A stretch of DNA of 64,000 bases from Erythrobacteraceae bacterium E2-1 Yellow Sea (lineage in GTDB: Bacteria; Pseudomonadota; Alphaproteobacteria; Sphingomonadales; Sphingomonadaceae), in NCBI GenBank assembly GCA_014983025.1, contig JADCLP010000006.1, positions 1-64,000 of the forward strand, in the 5' to 3' direction. The translations under genes were made by a program, and so were the position numbers. The notes beneath the pieces were generated by a model. It was not told the origin of the DNA and did no database searches. It worked only from the letters and a program-made list of their open reading frames with translations. Below, one piece after another: positions 17,056-25,038 of this stretch (within the stretch, counting starts at the first letter, position 1; every line of letters starts with the position of its first letter).

Positions 17056-17279
17056 TGCTGGATATGCGTCCGGATTGCGAAAAATGCGGCTGTGATTTGC
17101 CTGCAGAGGCACCCGGCGCCTTCATCTGCAGCTTTGAATGCACTTTCTGCGCCACATGCGCTGAGGATCTGGATGATGCCTGCCCCAATTGCGGTGGGGA
17201 GCTGATGGACCGCCCAACACGTTCCAAGGCCATGCAGGAAAAATTCCCGGCCTCGACCGAACGGAAACATCCAGGGTGA
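17055..17279 (+). CDS. DUF1272 small zinc-ribbon protein
   Basis: 74 residues with nine cysteines, including CEKCGC (8-13), FECTFCATCAED (28-39) and CPNC (43-46), typical of DUF1272. It probably binds two zinc ions; the function is unknown. ATG 17055 overlaps the glmM stop (TGATG) with AGGAGG 6 nt upstream, and its own stop overlaps the thiD start by 3 bases (GTGA), so it is translated between two biosynthetic enzymes. Confidence 0.8.
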   Translation: MLDMRPDCEKCGCDLPAEAPGAFICSFECTFCATCAEDLDDACPNCGGELMDRPTRSKAMQEKFPASTERKHPG

Positions 17280-18088
17280 GTGACAAGCCCCCACGTATCC
17301 TGAGCATTGCCGGATCCGATTCATCAGGCGGTGCGGGCATTCAGGCTGATATCAAGACCATCACCATGCTGGGTGGCTATGCCATGACAGCCATAACGGC
17401 TGTGACTGCACAAAACAGCGTAGGCGTGCAGGCCATTGCTCCTATGGGTGGCGAGGTGGTGCGCCAGCAAATCATTTCCTGCCTGGAAGATATTGGCGTG
17501 GATGCAGTGAAGATCGGCATGCTGCATGATGATGAGATCATCATAAATGTCGCCATTGCGCTGGATCGTCTGGCGGAAGGGGTACCGGTGGTGCTTGATC
17601 CGGTGATGATATCGACTTCCGGCTCGGCGTTGATTGCGCCAGAAGCAGTCGAGGTCATGCGGGCCCAACTGTTCCCGCTTGCCACTTTGCTGACCCCCAA
17701 TATTCCTGAGCTGGAACATCTTGTTGGGCGATCACTGGGTACTTTTGCCGAAGTGGGCACAGCGGCCGAAGAATTGTCTGCGCAATATGATACCGCCGTA
17801 CTTGCCAAGGGCGGCCATACGGAAGATGCGCGGATCATTGATGTACTGGTCGTGCCCGGACAGCGTGCTGTTTCCTTCAACGATGCGCGGATCGATACGG
17901 TCCATACGCATGGTACGGGCTGCACCCTCTCATCCGCCATCGCCACGCTGCTGGGATATGGACAACCGATCGAACATGCCGTGCGGCTGGGGCGTGAATT
18001 CGTGCGCAGGGCAATTGCAGCAGCCCCCGGTTATGGATCAGGCAATGGCCCGCTGGGGCATCAGGCGGTGCGCGGCGGCAAGGCCTGA
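17276..18088 (+). CDS. thiD: Hydroxymethylpyrimidine/phosphomethylpyrimidine kinase
   Basis: 270 residues from GTG 17276, which overlaps the DUF1272 stop codon. ThiD phosphorylates HMP and then HMP-P to give HMP-PP for thiamine. Ribokinase-fold signatures are clear: ILSIAGSDSSGGAGIQAD at the start, MTAITAVTAQNS, DPVMISTSG, LTPNIPE, and the anion-hole HTHGTGCTLSSAIA with the catalytic Asp/Cys region near residue 215. No other thi gene or TPP riboswitch was seen nearby, so its position after glmM is the notable context. Confidence 0.93.
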   Translation: MSDKPPRILSIAGSDSSGGAGIQADIKTITMLGGYAMTAITAVTAQNSVGVQAIAPMGGEVVRQQIISCLEDIGVDAVKIGMLHDDEIIINVAIALDRLAEGVPVVLDPVMISTSGSALIAPEAVEVMRAQLFPLATLLTPNIPELEHLVGRSLGTFAEVGTAAEELSAQYDTAVLAKGGHTEDARIIDVLVVPGQRAVSFNDARIDTVHTHGTGCTLSSAIATLLGYGQPIEHAVRLGREFVRRAIAAAPGYGSGNGPLGHQAVRGGKA

Positions 18089-18110
18089 CGCTGGTCGCGG
18101 TCAGCTCGCC

Positions 18111-19004
18111 CTAATCACACCCCAGCCCGTAAAATTCGCGGATCGTGCACCAGGCCTCTTCGGCGGTTTCGCACCAGTGGATCAGCTCCAGATCCTTCTT
18201 GGAGATAGTGCCTTCCTCTGCAATCGCCTCAAAATCCACCACGCGGTTCCAGAATTTCTTGCCGAACAGCAGGATCGGGATCGGCTTCATCTTGCCGGTC
18301 TGAATCAAGGTCAACAGTTCGAACATTTCATCAAAAGTACCGAACCCGCCGGGGAACACGGCCACCGCGCGGGCGCGCAGCAGGAAATGCATCTTGCGCA
18401 ATGCGAAATAGTGGAACTGGAAGCTGAGATAGGGCGTCACATAGGGGTTGGGCGCCTGTTCATGTGGCAATACGATATTGAGGCCAATTGATTCCGCCCC
18501 TGCATCGCTCGCACCGCGATTGCCCGCTTCCATGATGGAAGGGCCGCCGCCTGTGGTGACCACAAATTGCCGTTTGCCGTCTTCTATGATCGCCTTTTCG
18601 CTGACCAGCCGCGCCAGCTTGTACGCCTCATCGTAATATTTGGCCTTGTCGGCCAGATTCTGCGCAACCCTCTTTTCATGATCGGTGCCATTCTTGGCCG
18701 CTTCGATCAATGCCTCTGCCTCTTCTGGCGAAGGTATGCGTGCCGAACCATACATGACCATGGTAGAGCCCACGCGCGCTTCATCCAGCAGCATTTCCGG
18801 CTTGAGCAATTCCAGTTGGAACCGCACCGGGCGCAGTTCATCACGCAGCATGAAATCCGTGTCGCGAAAGGCCAGCTTATAGGCCGGATGCTGCGTTTGC
18901 GGGGTTTCGTGCTTACCGGCATCGGCAAAGCCGGCTTCCTGCTTGGCGTGGTAGAATTTGTGGCCTGACAGACCGTTCTGTGAAATTTTGTCGTTCATTT
19001 CCAT
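18111..19004 (-). CDS. LOG family / TIGR00730 Rossmann-fold protein
   Basis: 297 residues from ATG 19004. The lysine-decarboxylase-like motifs GGGPSIMEAGNRGA and PGGFGTFDEMFE identify the LOG/TIGR00730 family, some of whose members release free cytokinin or cleave nucleoside 5'-monophosphates. It is about 100 residues longer than simple LOG proteins; the extra N-terminal part (1-90) is charged and without a recognised domain. The physiological role in this organism is unknown. An ATG two codons later is an alternative start. Confidence 0.85.
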   Translation of the reverse strand: MEMNDKISQNGLSGHKFYHAKQEAGFADAGKHETPQTQHPAYKLAFRDTDFMLRDELRPVRFQLELLKPEMLLDEARVGSTMVMYGSARIPSPEEAEALIEAAKNGTDHEKRVAQNLADKAKYYDEAYKLARLVSEKAIIEDGKRQFVVTTGGGPSIMEAGNRGASDAGAESIGLNIVLPHEQAPNPYVTPYLSFQFHYFALRKMHFLLRARAVAVFPGGFGTFDEMFELLTLIQTGKMKPIPILLFGKKFWNRVVDFEAIAEEGTISKKDLELIHWCETAEEAWCTIREFYGLGCD

Positions 19005-19041
19005 GTAACTAGGGTCAGCAGACCGGCACGGCAAGGCGTGA

Positions 19042-19629
19042 TCAATCCTGAGTGTTCTTGCGCTGGCGATAACGCGCCACCTTGTCCCTGTTCCCACAGA
19101 TGGTGGTGGAACACCAGCGCCGCCGATTGTTGCGGCCAAAATCGTGAAACACCATGGAACAGCGCGGATTTTCACAATGTTTCAGACGCGCTGGTTCACC
19201 CTCTGTCAGCGATTGGGCAAAGCTTTCAGCAAACAGTACGGCCAGGCGCCTGCCATTGATGGTGCGATCATGATGCAGGTGAATGCCCGCCCCATCGCCA
19301 TGCAATCGCGGTGTAACAGATAGCCGGGCCAGCGGCTGATTGATCGCATCAATCACGGCGGGTGCTGGAACGCGGCCCTGCGCCACATCGTCAAAAGCTG
19401 ATGATATGATCTGGCGCAGCGCCACCAGTTCGCGCCTTTCACCATCCCAATCCTGTGGTGCCTCCAGCCCCAGCACTTCCACCCAATGCCGGAACGATTC
19501 GGCCTGTGCCAAATGGTCCACCGGCTCCCCATTCCACACCAGTTGTGAATTGAGCAGGTCCAGCCACAGCTTCCCCCCCATTGTAGGGATTCCTTGGGTG
19601 AATTCTGTGGCTCTGGCTTGCTGGGTCAT
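19042..19629 (-). CDS. CGNR zinc-finger / ABATE-domain transcriptional regulator
   Basis: 195 residues from ATG 19629. The N-terminal ABATE-type domain (LWLDLLNSQLV.. LRHW-like region, about 20-130) is thought to sense a small ligand. The C-terminal zinc-binding CGNR domain is visible as CENPRCSMVFHDFGRNNRRRWCS followed by TICGNRDKVARYR (about 155-190), with Cys ligands in each segment. It is divergent from the hydrolase-azoreductase-NTF2 cassette across a 237-bp AT-rich gap, so it is a likely regulator of that cassette and of itself. Confidence 0.85.
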   Translation of the reverse strand: MTQQARATEFTQGIPTMGGKLWLDLLNSQLVWNGEPVDHLAQAESFRHWVEVLGLEAPQDWDGERRELVALRQIISSAFDDVAQGRVPAPAVIDAINQPLARLSVTPRLHGDGAGIHLHHDRTINGRRLAVLFAESFAQSLTEGEPARLKHCENPRCSMVFHDFGRNNRRRWCSTTICGNRDKVARYRQRKNTQD

Positions 19630-19785
19630 AATCAAACACTTTTCAATCAATCAGACAATCTAGTCCTCATCGGGAAGCTGCGCAAGCAAAATTTAATTAT
19701 CATACTGTTTTATAATATAAAATTGTCACTCCATAACGGTAACCATTCCGAAATTGCCCTAAAGTATAAAAATAAAAACACTTGT

Positions 19786-19807
19786 GTAACTGATTTTAAA
19801 AAGTTAC
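19786..19807. promoter_or_regulatory. Inverted repeat in the CGNR/hydrolase intergenic region
   Basis: GTAACT (19786-19791) and AGTTAC (19802-19807) are reverse complements with a 10-bp AT-rich spacer, 60 bases before the hydrolase start. A further GGTAACC lies at about 19736-19742. Three GTAAC-type half sites in a divergent promoter make a candidate operator for the CGNR regulator. The region around it is strikingly AT-rich compared with its neighbours. Confidence 0.4.
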
Positions 19808-19866
19808 CTAACCTGCAGATATCACAGGCAAACCACCCTGACTTTGCAGTGAGGAGACACTGAACT

Positions 19867-20754
19867 ATGAGCATGATGAAAGACAAAATCACCCGCCACC
19901 ATTTTGCCGAGATTGACGGCCGTCGCATGTTTTACCGCGAGGCTGGCGATCCCGCCGCACCCGCCATCATCCTGCTGCATGGGTTTCCCACCAGCTCTTT
20001 CATGTTCCGCAATCTGATCCCCTTGCTGGCCGATCGCTTCCATGTGATCGCGCCCGATTATATCGGCTTTGGCCAGTCAGATGCCCCCGCCACCGATGCA
20101 TTTGATTACACATTTGACAATCTGGCAGATCACGTTGCCAAGCTGGTCGAACAGATCGGACTGACATCCTATGTCCTGTACATGCAGGATTACGGCGGCC
20201 CGATTGGCTTCCGCCTGATGGCGCGCAATCCTGCCGCGGTGACAGGCTTGGTGATCCAGAATGCCAACGCCTATCTTGATGGCATTGGTGAAGCGGCCAA
20301 GCAGCTGTTTGTCCCGCTGTGGGAAGATCGCAATGCAGAAACAGAGGCGGCAGCACGCGGTTTTCTGACGGCGGACACCACCCGTTTCCAGTATGAAGTG
20401 GGCGCGAGCGATGTAACCGCGATCAGCCCGGATAACTGGCTGCATGATCAGGCATTGCTGGATCGCCCCGGCACTGACGAATACCAGCTGAACCTGCTGG
20501 TCGATTATCAGCACAATGTCGGCCTGTATGATGGCTGGCACGAAATGATGCGCAGCTATGCCCCGCCCACGCTGCTGGCATGGGGCCGCCATGATCCCTT
20601 CTTCATCCCTGCCGGTGCCGAAGCCTATCTGCGCGATCTGCCCAATGCCCGGCTGGTGTGGCTGGAGGGCGGCCATTTTGTGCTGGATGAACACGCTTAT
20701 CGCGTGGCTGACGAAATCACCCAGCTGTTCGCGCCTTCACCCGTCGCTGCCTGA
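19867..20754 (+). CDS. Alpha/beta hydrolase with aspartate nucleophile (haloalkane dehalogenase-like)
   Basis: 295 residues. The fold is read from HGFPTSS (oxyanion loop, about 38-44), the nucleophile elbow MQDYGGP with Asp as nucleophile (about 117), the late acid in GRHDPFF and the catalytic His in EGGHFVLDEHA. An Asp nucleophile in QDxGG is typical of haloalkane dehalogenases and epoxide hydrolases, not esterases. The substrate is uncertain. It is the first gene after the divergent CGNR regulator and leads azoR and an NTF2-like gene, suggesting an inducible detoxification unit. Confidence 0.82.
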   Translation: MSMMKDKITRHHFAEIDGRRMFYREAGDPAAPAIILLHGFPTSSFMFRNLIPLLADRFHVIAPDYIGFGQSDAPATDAFDYTFDNLADHVAKLVEQIGLTSYVLYMQDYGGPIGFRLMARNPAAVTGLVIQNANAYLDGIGEAAKQLFVPLWEDRNAETEAAARGFLTADTTRFQYEVGASDVTAISPDNWLHDQALLDRPGTDEYQLNLLVDYQHNVGLYDGWHEMMRSYAPPTLLAWGRHDPFFIPAGAEAYLRDLPNARLVWLEGGHFVLDEHAYRVADEITQLFAPSPVAA

Positions 20755-20815
20755 CATCGGCAGAAACACCCCACCCCCAAACCCAAACTAACATTTCACC
20801 ACTGGAGAACCTGTT

Positions 20816-21436
20816 GTGACCAAACTACTTTATATCAAAGCTTCCCCCCGTGGCGCAGGATCGCAATCAGCCAAGGTTGCCGACGCGTTTCTGGAAGCGT
20901 TCAAATCCGCCAATCCTGATGCCGAAATCGACATTCTGGATCTGGCGACAGAGAACCTGCCCGAATTTGATGGCAATAAAATCGCTGCCAAACTGGCCAT
21001 CATTGGCGGGCAGGAACATGATGCCGCGCAGAAAACCGCATGGGATGAAATTACCGAGATAGCCCAGCGTTTCATCTCGGCCGATATCTATCTTCTGGCC
21101 GTGCCGATGTGGAATGGTTCCATCCCCTATCGCATGAAGCATTACATTGATCTGGTGCATCAGCCCGGATTATTGATCGGACTGGACCCGGCAACAGGTT
21201 ATATCGGCCTGCTGGAAGGCAAGAAAGCCTATCTGGCGCTGACTTCGGGTGCATTTTCACCCTCCATGCCTTCACCTGCTTTCGGGGTGGATCACCATTC
21301 CACCTATCTACGCTCTTGGCTGAACCAGGCTGGGGTGACCGATATCACTGATCTGCGCTTCCAGCCAACCTTGCTGACCGCTGATCCCGAAGCTGACCTT
21401 GCCGCTGCACAGGATAACGCCCGCGCCGCAGCCTGA
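20816..21436 (+). CDS. azoR: FMN-dependent NADH:quinone/azo reductase
   Basis: 206 residues with GTG start preceded by GGAGAA. It is a flavodoxin-fold AzoR-type enzyme that reduces quinones and azo bonds by two-electron transfer. The N-terminal phosphate-binding loop IKASPRGAGSQSAKVA, the FMN-contact region VPMWNGSIPYRMKHYID and the central TSGAF are recognisable. It lies 61 bases after the hydrolase gene and 80 before the NTF2-like gene, so probably in one transcript. A general role in electrophile or quinone defence is inferred. Confidence 0.88.
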   Translation: MTKLLYIKASPRGAGSQSAKVADAFLEAFKSANPDAEIDILDLATENLPEFDGNKIAAKLAIIGGQEHDAAQKTAWDEITEIAQRFISADIYLLAVPMWNGSIPYRMKHYIDLVHQPGLLIGLDPATGYIGLLEGKKAYLALTSGAFSPSMPSPAFGVDHHSTYLRSWLNQAGVTDITDLRFQPTLLTADPEADLAAAQDNARAAA

Positions 21437-21516
21437 ATTCCCCCGGTGGCCGGGCTACCTGCCCCCCATTGCCCGGCCACCACCCCTATCAATGACAATA
21501 TAGAGAGGATTGAGAT

Positions 21517-21912
21517 ATGACTGCGATTGATCTGGCCAAATCATTATATCAGGCCGTGGCCGCTGGCGATGCAGATGGGGTTGTCACCCTGCTGCACCCC
21601 GAAGTTCGCTGGACCGAGGCTGAAGGGTTTCCCTATTATCAGGGCACATGGACCAGCCCGCAGCAAGTGCTGGAAAACCTGCTGGTGCCATTGGGGCAGG
21701 ATTGGGACGGTTTCACCGTCGCACCTGATGAATTCTTTACAGATGGCGATGTGGTGGTGTGCCTGGGCAATTACAGCGGCACGTCGAAATCCACCGGCAA
21801 AGCCATGCATTCACCCTTCATGCATCGCTGGGAAGCCGGTGACGGCAAATTGAAAACCTTCGTAATGCTGGCAGATACTTTGCTGGTGGATCGCGCCCTG
21901 ACCGCTGACTGA
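21517..21912 (+). CDS. SnoaL-like / NTF2-fold protein
   Basis: 131 residues, a cone-shaped NTF2-like fold inferred from DLAKSLYQAVAAGDADGV, LLHPEVRWTEAEGFPY, and the later DVVVCLGNYSG and FMHRWEAGDGKLKTF strands. Members act as isomerases, cyclases or binding proteins for small hydrophobic ligands; the activity here cannot be stated. GAGAGG precedes the start. It is the last gene of the cassette and is followed by a strong terminator. Confidence 0.8.
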   Translation: MTAIDLAKSLYQAVAAGDADGVVTLLHPEVRWTEAEGFPYYQGTWTSPQQVLENLLVPLGQDWDGFTVAPDEFFTDGDVVVCLGNYSGTSKSTGKAMHSPFMHRWEAGDGKLKTFVMLADTLLVDRALTAD

Positions 21913-21943
21913 TTTATTGGCACTGCCAATTACTTGATTACCT

Positions 21944-21973
21944 GGGGTCGCCCTTGCCGGGGCGGCCCCTTTT
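21944..21973 (+). terminator. Rho-independent terminator of the hydrolase-azoR-NTF2 cassette
   Basis: GGGGTCGCCC (21944-21953) pairs with GGGCGGCCCC (21960-21969) with one G-U pair and a short loop, followed by TTTTGCTTGT. Confidence 0.85.
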
Positions 21974-22075
21974 GCTTGTCACCGATACACTGATCAGCCC
22001 ACACCTTTGAATGCAAACGCCTATGCAGGCGGAAACACCCGGCCCTGGGCCGCTTGGTCGCAAATACAGGTATGG

Positions 22076-22149
22076 TGGATGCCCCGTGAGGATTCGAACC
22101 TCAATTGACGGAGTCAGAGTCCGTAGTCTTACCATTAGACGACGGGGCA
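22076..22149 (-). tRNA. tRNA-Gln (anticodon CTG)
   Basis: 74-nt minus-strand cloverleaf. Acceptor stem TGCCCCG/CGGGGCA, anticodon loop CTCTGAC between ACGGA and TCCGT, T-arm GAGGTTCGAATCCTC, and encoded CCA at 22076-22078. The unusual first base U1 (paired with A72) is typical of tRNA-Gln. It reads CAG codons. Confidence 0.95.
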
Positions 22150-22319
22150 ATACCGGCCCGGACACGCTGCCCCGGGCGAGAGCGCGTGCATCTAGTTTCA
22201 CGTGTGCCCTAGGTCAAGTGCGTCATGCGCAACAAACTTGCTCTCCATCGTCCCACACGCTAGCATCGGCACCAAGTCCTCGTACCGCATGGGTGCGAGA
22301 GGAAAAGAAAGTATTGAAA

Positions 22320-23564
22320 ATGGCGGATCATTCTCCGCCGGACAGCCACAATCGGGCTGGCAAGAAGAGGGGCGGCAAGTCCGGCAAGGTAGCCGATTTC
22401 CGCTACAAGCGCCCCTCGCGGCCCAAGGAAAAGCACTCCGCATCGCGGGGGAATCAGTGCGCCGGAACGGCAAAAACCGGACAAAATCAAAACCCGCACA
22501 AAGATCGCGGACAAGGCAAGGCCAGCCCTCTGCCCCTCCGTACACCAGGCCCCCATCCGCGCCAGGCCTATGCCGCACTGGATTTGGGCACGAATAATTG
22601 CCGCCTGCTGATTGCGCGCCCATCAGGAGAAAACTTCACCGTCATCGACGCCTTCAGTCGCGTAGTAAAACTGGGTGAAGATCTGGCCCGCACCGGACGG
22701 TTGAGCGATGCCGCAATGGACCGCACGGTCAGCGCACTCAGCATCTGCGCCGAAAAACTGCGCCGCCGCAATGTCTATCTTGCCCGGTCAGTGGCGACAG
22801 AGGCATGCCGCCGTGCAGCCAATGGGGCCGAATTTATCGAGCGTGTGAAACACGAAACCGGTATCGTGCTGGACATTATCAGCGCGCAGGAAGAGGCGCG
22901 ACTGGCCGTATTGGGCTGCCACATCCTGCTGGAACCGGGCAATGGCCCTGCTGTGATCTTCGATATTGGCGGCGGGTCGACAGAGCTGGTTCTGCTGGAC
23001 CAGGGCGGGCCGGTACCGCGCATTCTGGATTGGCAGAGCGTCCCGTGGGGGGTTGTCTCCCTGACCGACACAGTGGGCCGGACTGGCAGCAGTAGCGAGG
23101 ACCGGCAAGACCGATATGCCCGCATGCGCCAGATCGTGCGTGACAGTTTCACACCATTTGGCGAACGCGTTGCCGCTGCATCGCTGGAACCGGAAATCCG
23201 CCTGCTGGGCACCAGCGGCACTGTGACAACCCTGGCCAGCCTGCATCTGCAGCTGCCACATTATGACCGTAAGGCTGTGGATGGCTTGATCGTTCCAGCC
23301 GATGCGATGCGCTGTATCAGCACCCGTCTTTCTGCCATGTCACGGCAGGAACGCAGCGAATTGCCCTGCATTGGGCAGGACCGGTCCGAGCTGGTTGTGG
23401 CGGGTTGTGCCATTCTGGAATCCATCCTGGATATCTGGCCTGCACAAAGATTGGGCGTGGCGGACCGCGGCATTCGCGAAGGCATTTTGCGCAGCCTGAT
23501 GGCTGACCAGATCGGCGGACCCAATATCGGGCATGCATCAACTGCTTCGGGATCAACCGCATGA
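22320..23564 (+). CDS. Exopolyphosphatase / pppGpp phosphohydrolase (Ppx/GppA)
   Basis: 414 residues from ATG 22320. The ASKHA-fold domain starts near residue 82: AALDLGTNNCRLLIA (phosphate loop 1), SVATEACRRAANG, then DIGGGSTELVLLD and GTSGTVTTLASL. It hydrolyses inorganic polyphosphate or pppGpp; which of the two is not decided by sequence. Residues 1-80 are an unusual, basic, low-complexity extension (GKKRGGKSGK, RYKRPSRPKEK) that may bind RNA or polyphosphate. A longer frame upstream runs across tRNA-Gln and is not credible. Its stop overlaps the rlmE start (ATGA). Confidence 0.87.
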   Translation: MADHSPPDSHNRAGKKRGGKSGKVADFRYKRPSRPKEKHSASRGNQCAGTAKTGQNQNPHKDRGQGKASPLPLRTPGPHPRQAYAALDLGTNNCRLLIARPSGENFTVIDAFSRVVKLGEDLARTGRLSDAAMDRTVSALSICAEKLRRRNVYLARSVATEACRRAANGAEFIERVKHETGIVLDIISAQEEARLAVLGCHILLEPGNGPAVIFDIGGGSTELVLLDQGGPVPRILDWQSVPWGVVSLTDTVGRTGSSSEDRQDRYARMRQIVRDSFTPFGERVAAASLEPEIRLLGTSGTVTTLASLHLQLPHYDRKAVDGLIVPADAMRCISTRLSAMSRQERSELPCIGQDRSELVVAGCAILESILDIWPAQRLGVADRGIREGILRSLMADQIGGPNIGHASTASGSTA

Positions 23565-24226
23565 GCCGGTCTGGACGCAACCCTGACAAGCGAGTGCGCA
23601 ATACACGCGGGCGCACAGCATCATCCACCCGCTGGCTGGAGCGGCAACTGAACGATCCCTATGTCAAACAGGCCAAGGCAGAAGGGTACCGCAGCCGCGC
23701 AGCCTATAAGCTGATCGAGCTGGATGAACGTTTTTCCCTGATTCGCGGATCAAAGCGTGTGGTCGACCTGGGTATAGCGCCGGGCGGCTGGACGCAGGTT
23801 GTGCGCAAGCTGGCACCCAAGGCAGCAATTGTGGGCATCGACCTGTTGCCAACCAACCCGATTGAAGGTGCAACCATCCTGCAGATGGATTTCATGGCAG
23901 ATGAAGCCCCCGCCGCATTGCAGGCAGGCCTGGATGGGCAACCCGATCTGGTGCTGTCAGATATGGCGGCCAATACTGTGGGCCACAAGCAGACCGATCA
24001 TCTGCGCACCATGGGATTGGTGGAAGCGGCCGCCTGGTTTGCCATCGAAAATCTGGAAAAAGGCGGCACATTCCTGGCCAAGGTATTAGCCGGTGGCACC
24101 GATACCGAATTGCTGGCGCTGCTGAAAAAGCACTTCAAAAGCGTCAAACACGCCAAACCCCCGGCCAGCCGCAAGGGTTCATCCGAATGGTATGTGATTG
24201 CGCAGGGGTTCAAGGGGGCTGAATAG
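23561..24226 (+). CDS. rlmE: 23S rRNA (uridine 2'-O) methyltransferase RlmE
   Basis: 221 residues, FtsJ/RrmJ family; it methylates U2552 of 23S rRNA during late 50S assembly. The K-D-K-E tetrad is visible: Lys in RAAYKLIELDERF, Asp in SDMAANTVG, Lys in GTFLAKVLAGG and Glu in SSEWYVIAQG. The SAM-binding loop is VDLGIAPGGWTQV. The N-terminal 35 residues are basic. Its ATG overlaps the ppx/gppA stop by 4 nt; this pairing suggests coupled expression. Confidence 0.94.
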   Translation: MSRSGRNPDKRVRNTRGRTASSTRWLERQLNDPYVKQAKAEGYRSRAAYKLIELDERFSLIRGSKRVVDLGIAPGGWTQVVRKLAPKAAIVGIDLLPTNPIEGATILQMDFMADEAPAALQAGLDGQPDLVLSDMAANTVGHKQTDHLRTMGLVEAAAWFAIENLEKGGTFLAKVLAGGTDTELLALLKKHFKSVKHAKPPASRKGSSEWYVIAQGFKGAE

Positions 24227-24247
24227 CCCCCTCAAAGCAAAGTCAGA

Positions 24248-24874
24248 TCAGGCTGCTTCGTCAGCTGCAGCAGCTTCTTCGGCTGCTGGTGCTTCACCTT
24301 CAACTGCAGCGGCTTCATCCGTTGCAGCTTCTTCTGCAGGTGCAGCTGGGGTCGGCAGAGCCGGACCGCCGCCATTTTCACGCAGATAAAGCATCAGATT
24401 GGCGCGGTCTTCCGCCTTGGAAAGGCCGGCGAAGCTCATCTTCGTGCCATTGGCAAAGCCGCGCGGGCTCTTCAGCCATTCGTCCATATTTTCATATGAC
24501 CAGTCGCCACCATGGCCCGACAGTGCGCCGCTATAGGCAAAACCGGCGACATGGCTGCCGATCGGCTGGCCCAGCACACCAAACAGGTTGGGGCCAATGC
24601 CATTGGCACCGCCTTGTGCAACAGTATGGCAGGCCATGCATTTGGCATACAGCTTCTCACCAGCTGCGACATCGCCCGCAGCCAGCAGTGTGGCGAGGTC
24701 CGGCCCGCTGGATGCGCCGCCTTCTGATTCGGCGCCTTCAATGACGTAACCCAGCGTTTCGGGCCGTTCATGCTTGTCAGCGTGAAAGAATTTGCCGCTG
24801 AGGATTGAAAGACCCAGTGCAACGATGCCCGAAAACAGCACCCAGCCAGCGATAGTGTTGAAGCGATTTTCCAT
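24248..24874 (-). CDS. Membrane-anchored class I cytochrome c (CycM/c552-like)
   Basis: 208 residues. An uncleaved N-terminal helix (about 8-30, AGWVLFSGIVALGLSIL) anchors it in the inner membrane. The periplasmic heme domain carries CMACH (about 79-83), GPNLFGVLG and the distal Met in TKMSFAGL. Such proteins pass electrons from the bc1 complex to terminal oxidases. The last 45 residues form an odd Ala/Glu-rich acidic tail with Pro, lacking any domain. It is divergent from pheA across 164 bases. Confidence 0.9.
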   Translation of the reverse strand: MENRFNTIAGWVLFSGIVALGLSILSGKFFHADKHERPETLGYVIEGAESEGGASSGPDLATLLAAGDVAAGEKLYAKCMACHTVAQGGANGIGPNLFGVLGQPIGSHVAGFAYSGALSGHGGDWSYENMDEWLKSPRGFANGTKMSFAGLSKAEDRANLMLYLRENGGGPALPTPAAPAEEAATDEAAAVEGEAPAAEEAAAADEAA

Positions 24875-25038
24875 GATGAGATGTGATCCGCAGTAAACCT
24901 GTCTCTAGTTCGCGCGTCGCTCTAGTCGCGGTGTGGCCTTGGCGCAAGGGTGATGGTGCCACTATCCGTTTATAGTAGAGTCCGGTTACATTAATCGGAC
25001 TTGCGGAGTGGCTCCCGCGCGGATAGCAGGCCCGGGTA

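Noticed and set aside
19650-19866. AT-rich tract as a replication origin or foreign insert
   Set aside because: It is a 237-bp divergent promoter with no DnaA-box cluster or insertion repeats; base composition alone is not enough.
22011-22319. In-frame upstream extension of the ppx/gppA gene
   Set aside because: It would run across tRNA-Gln on the other strand and the proximal promoter. ATG 22320 gives a coherent protein.
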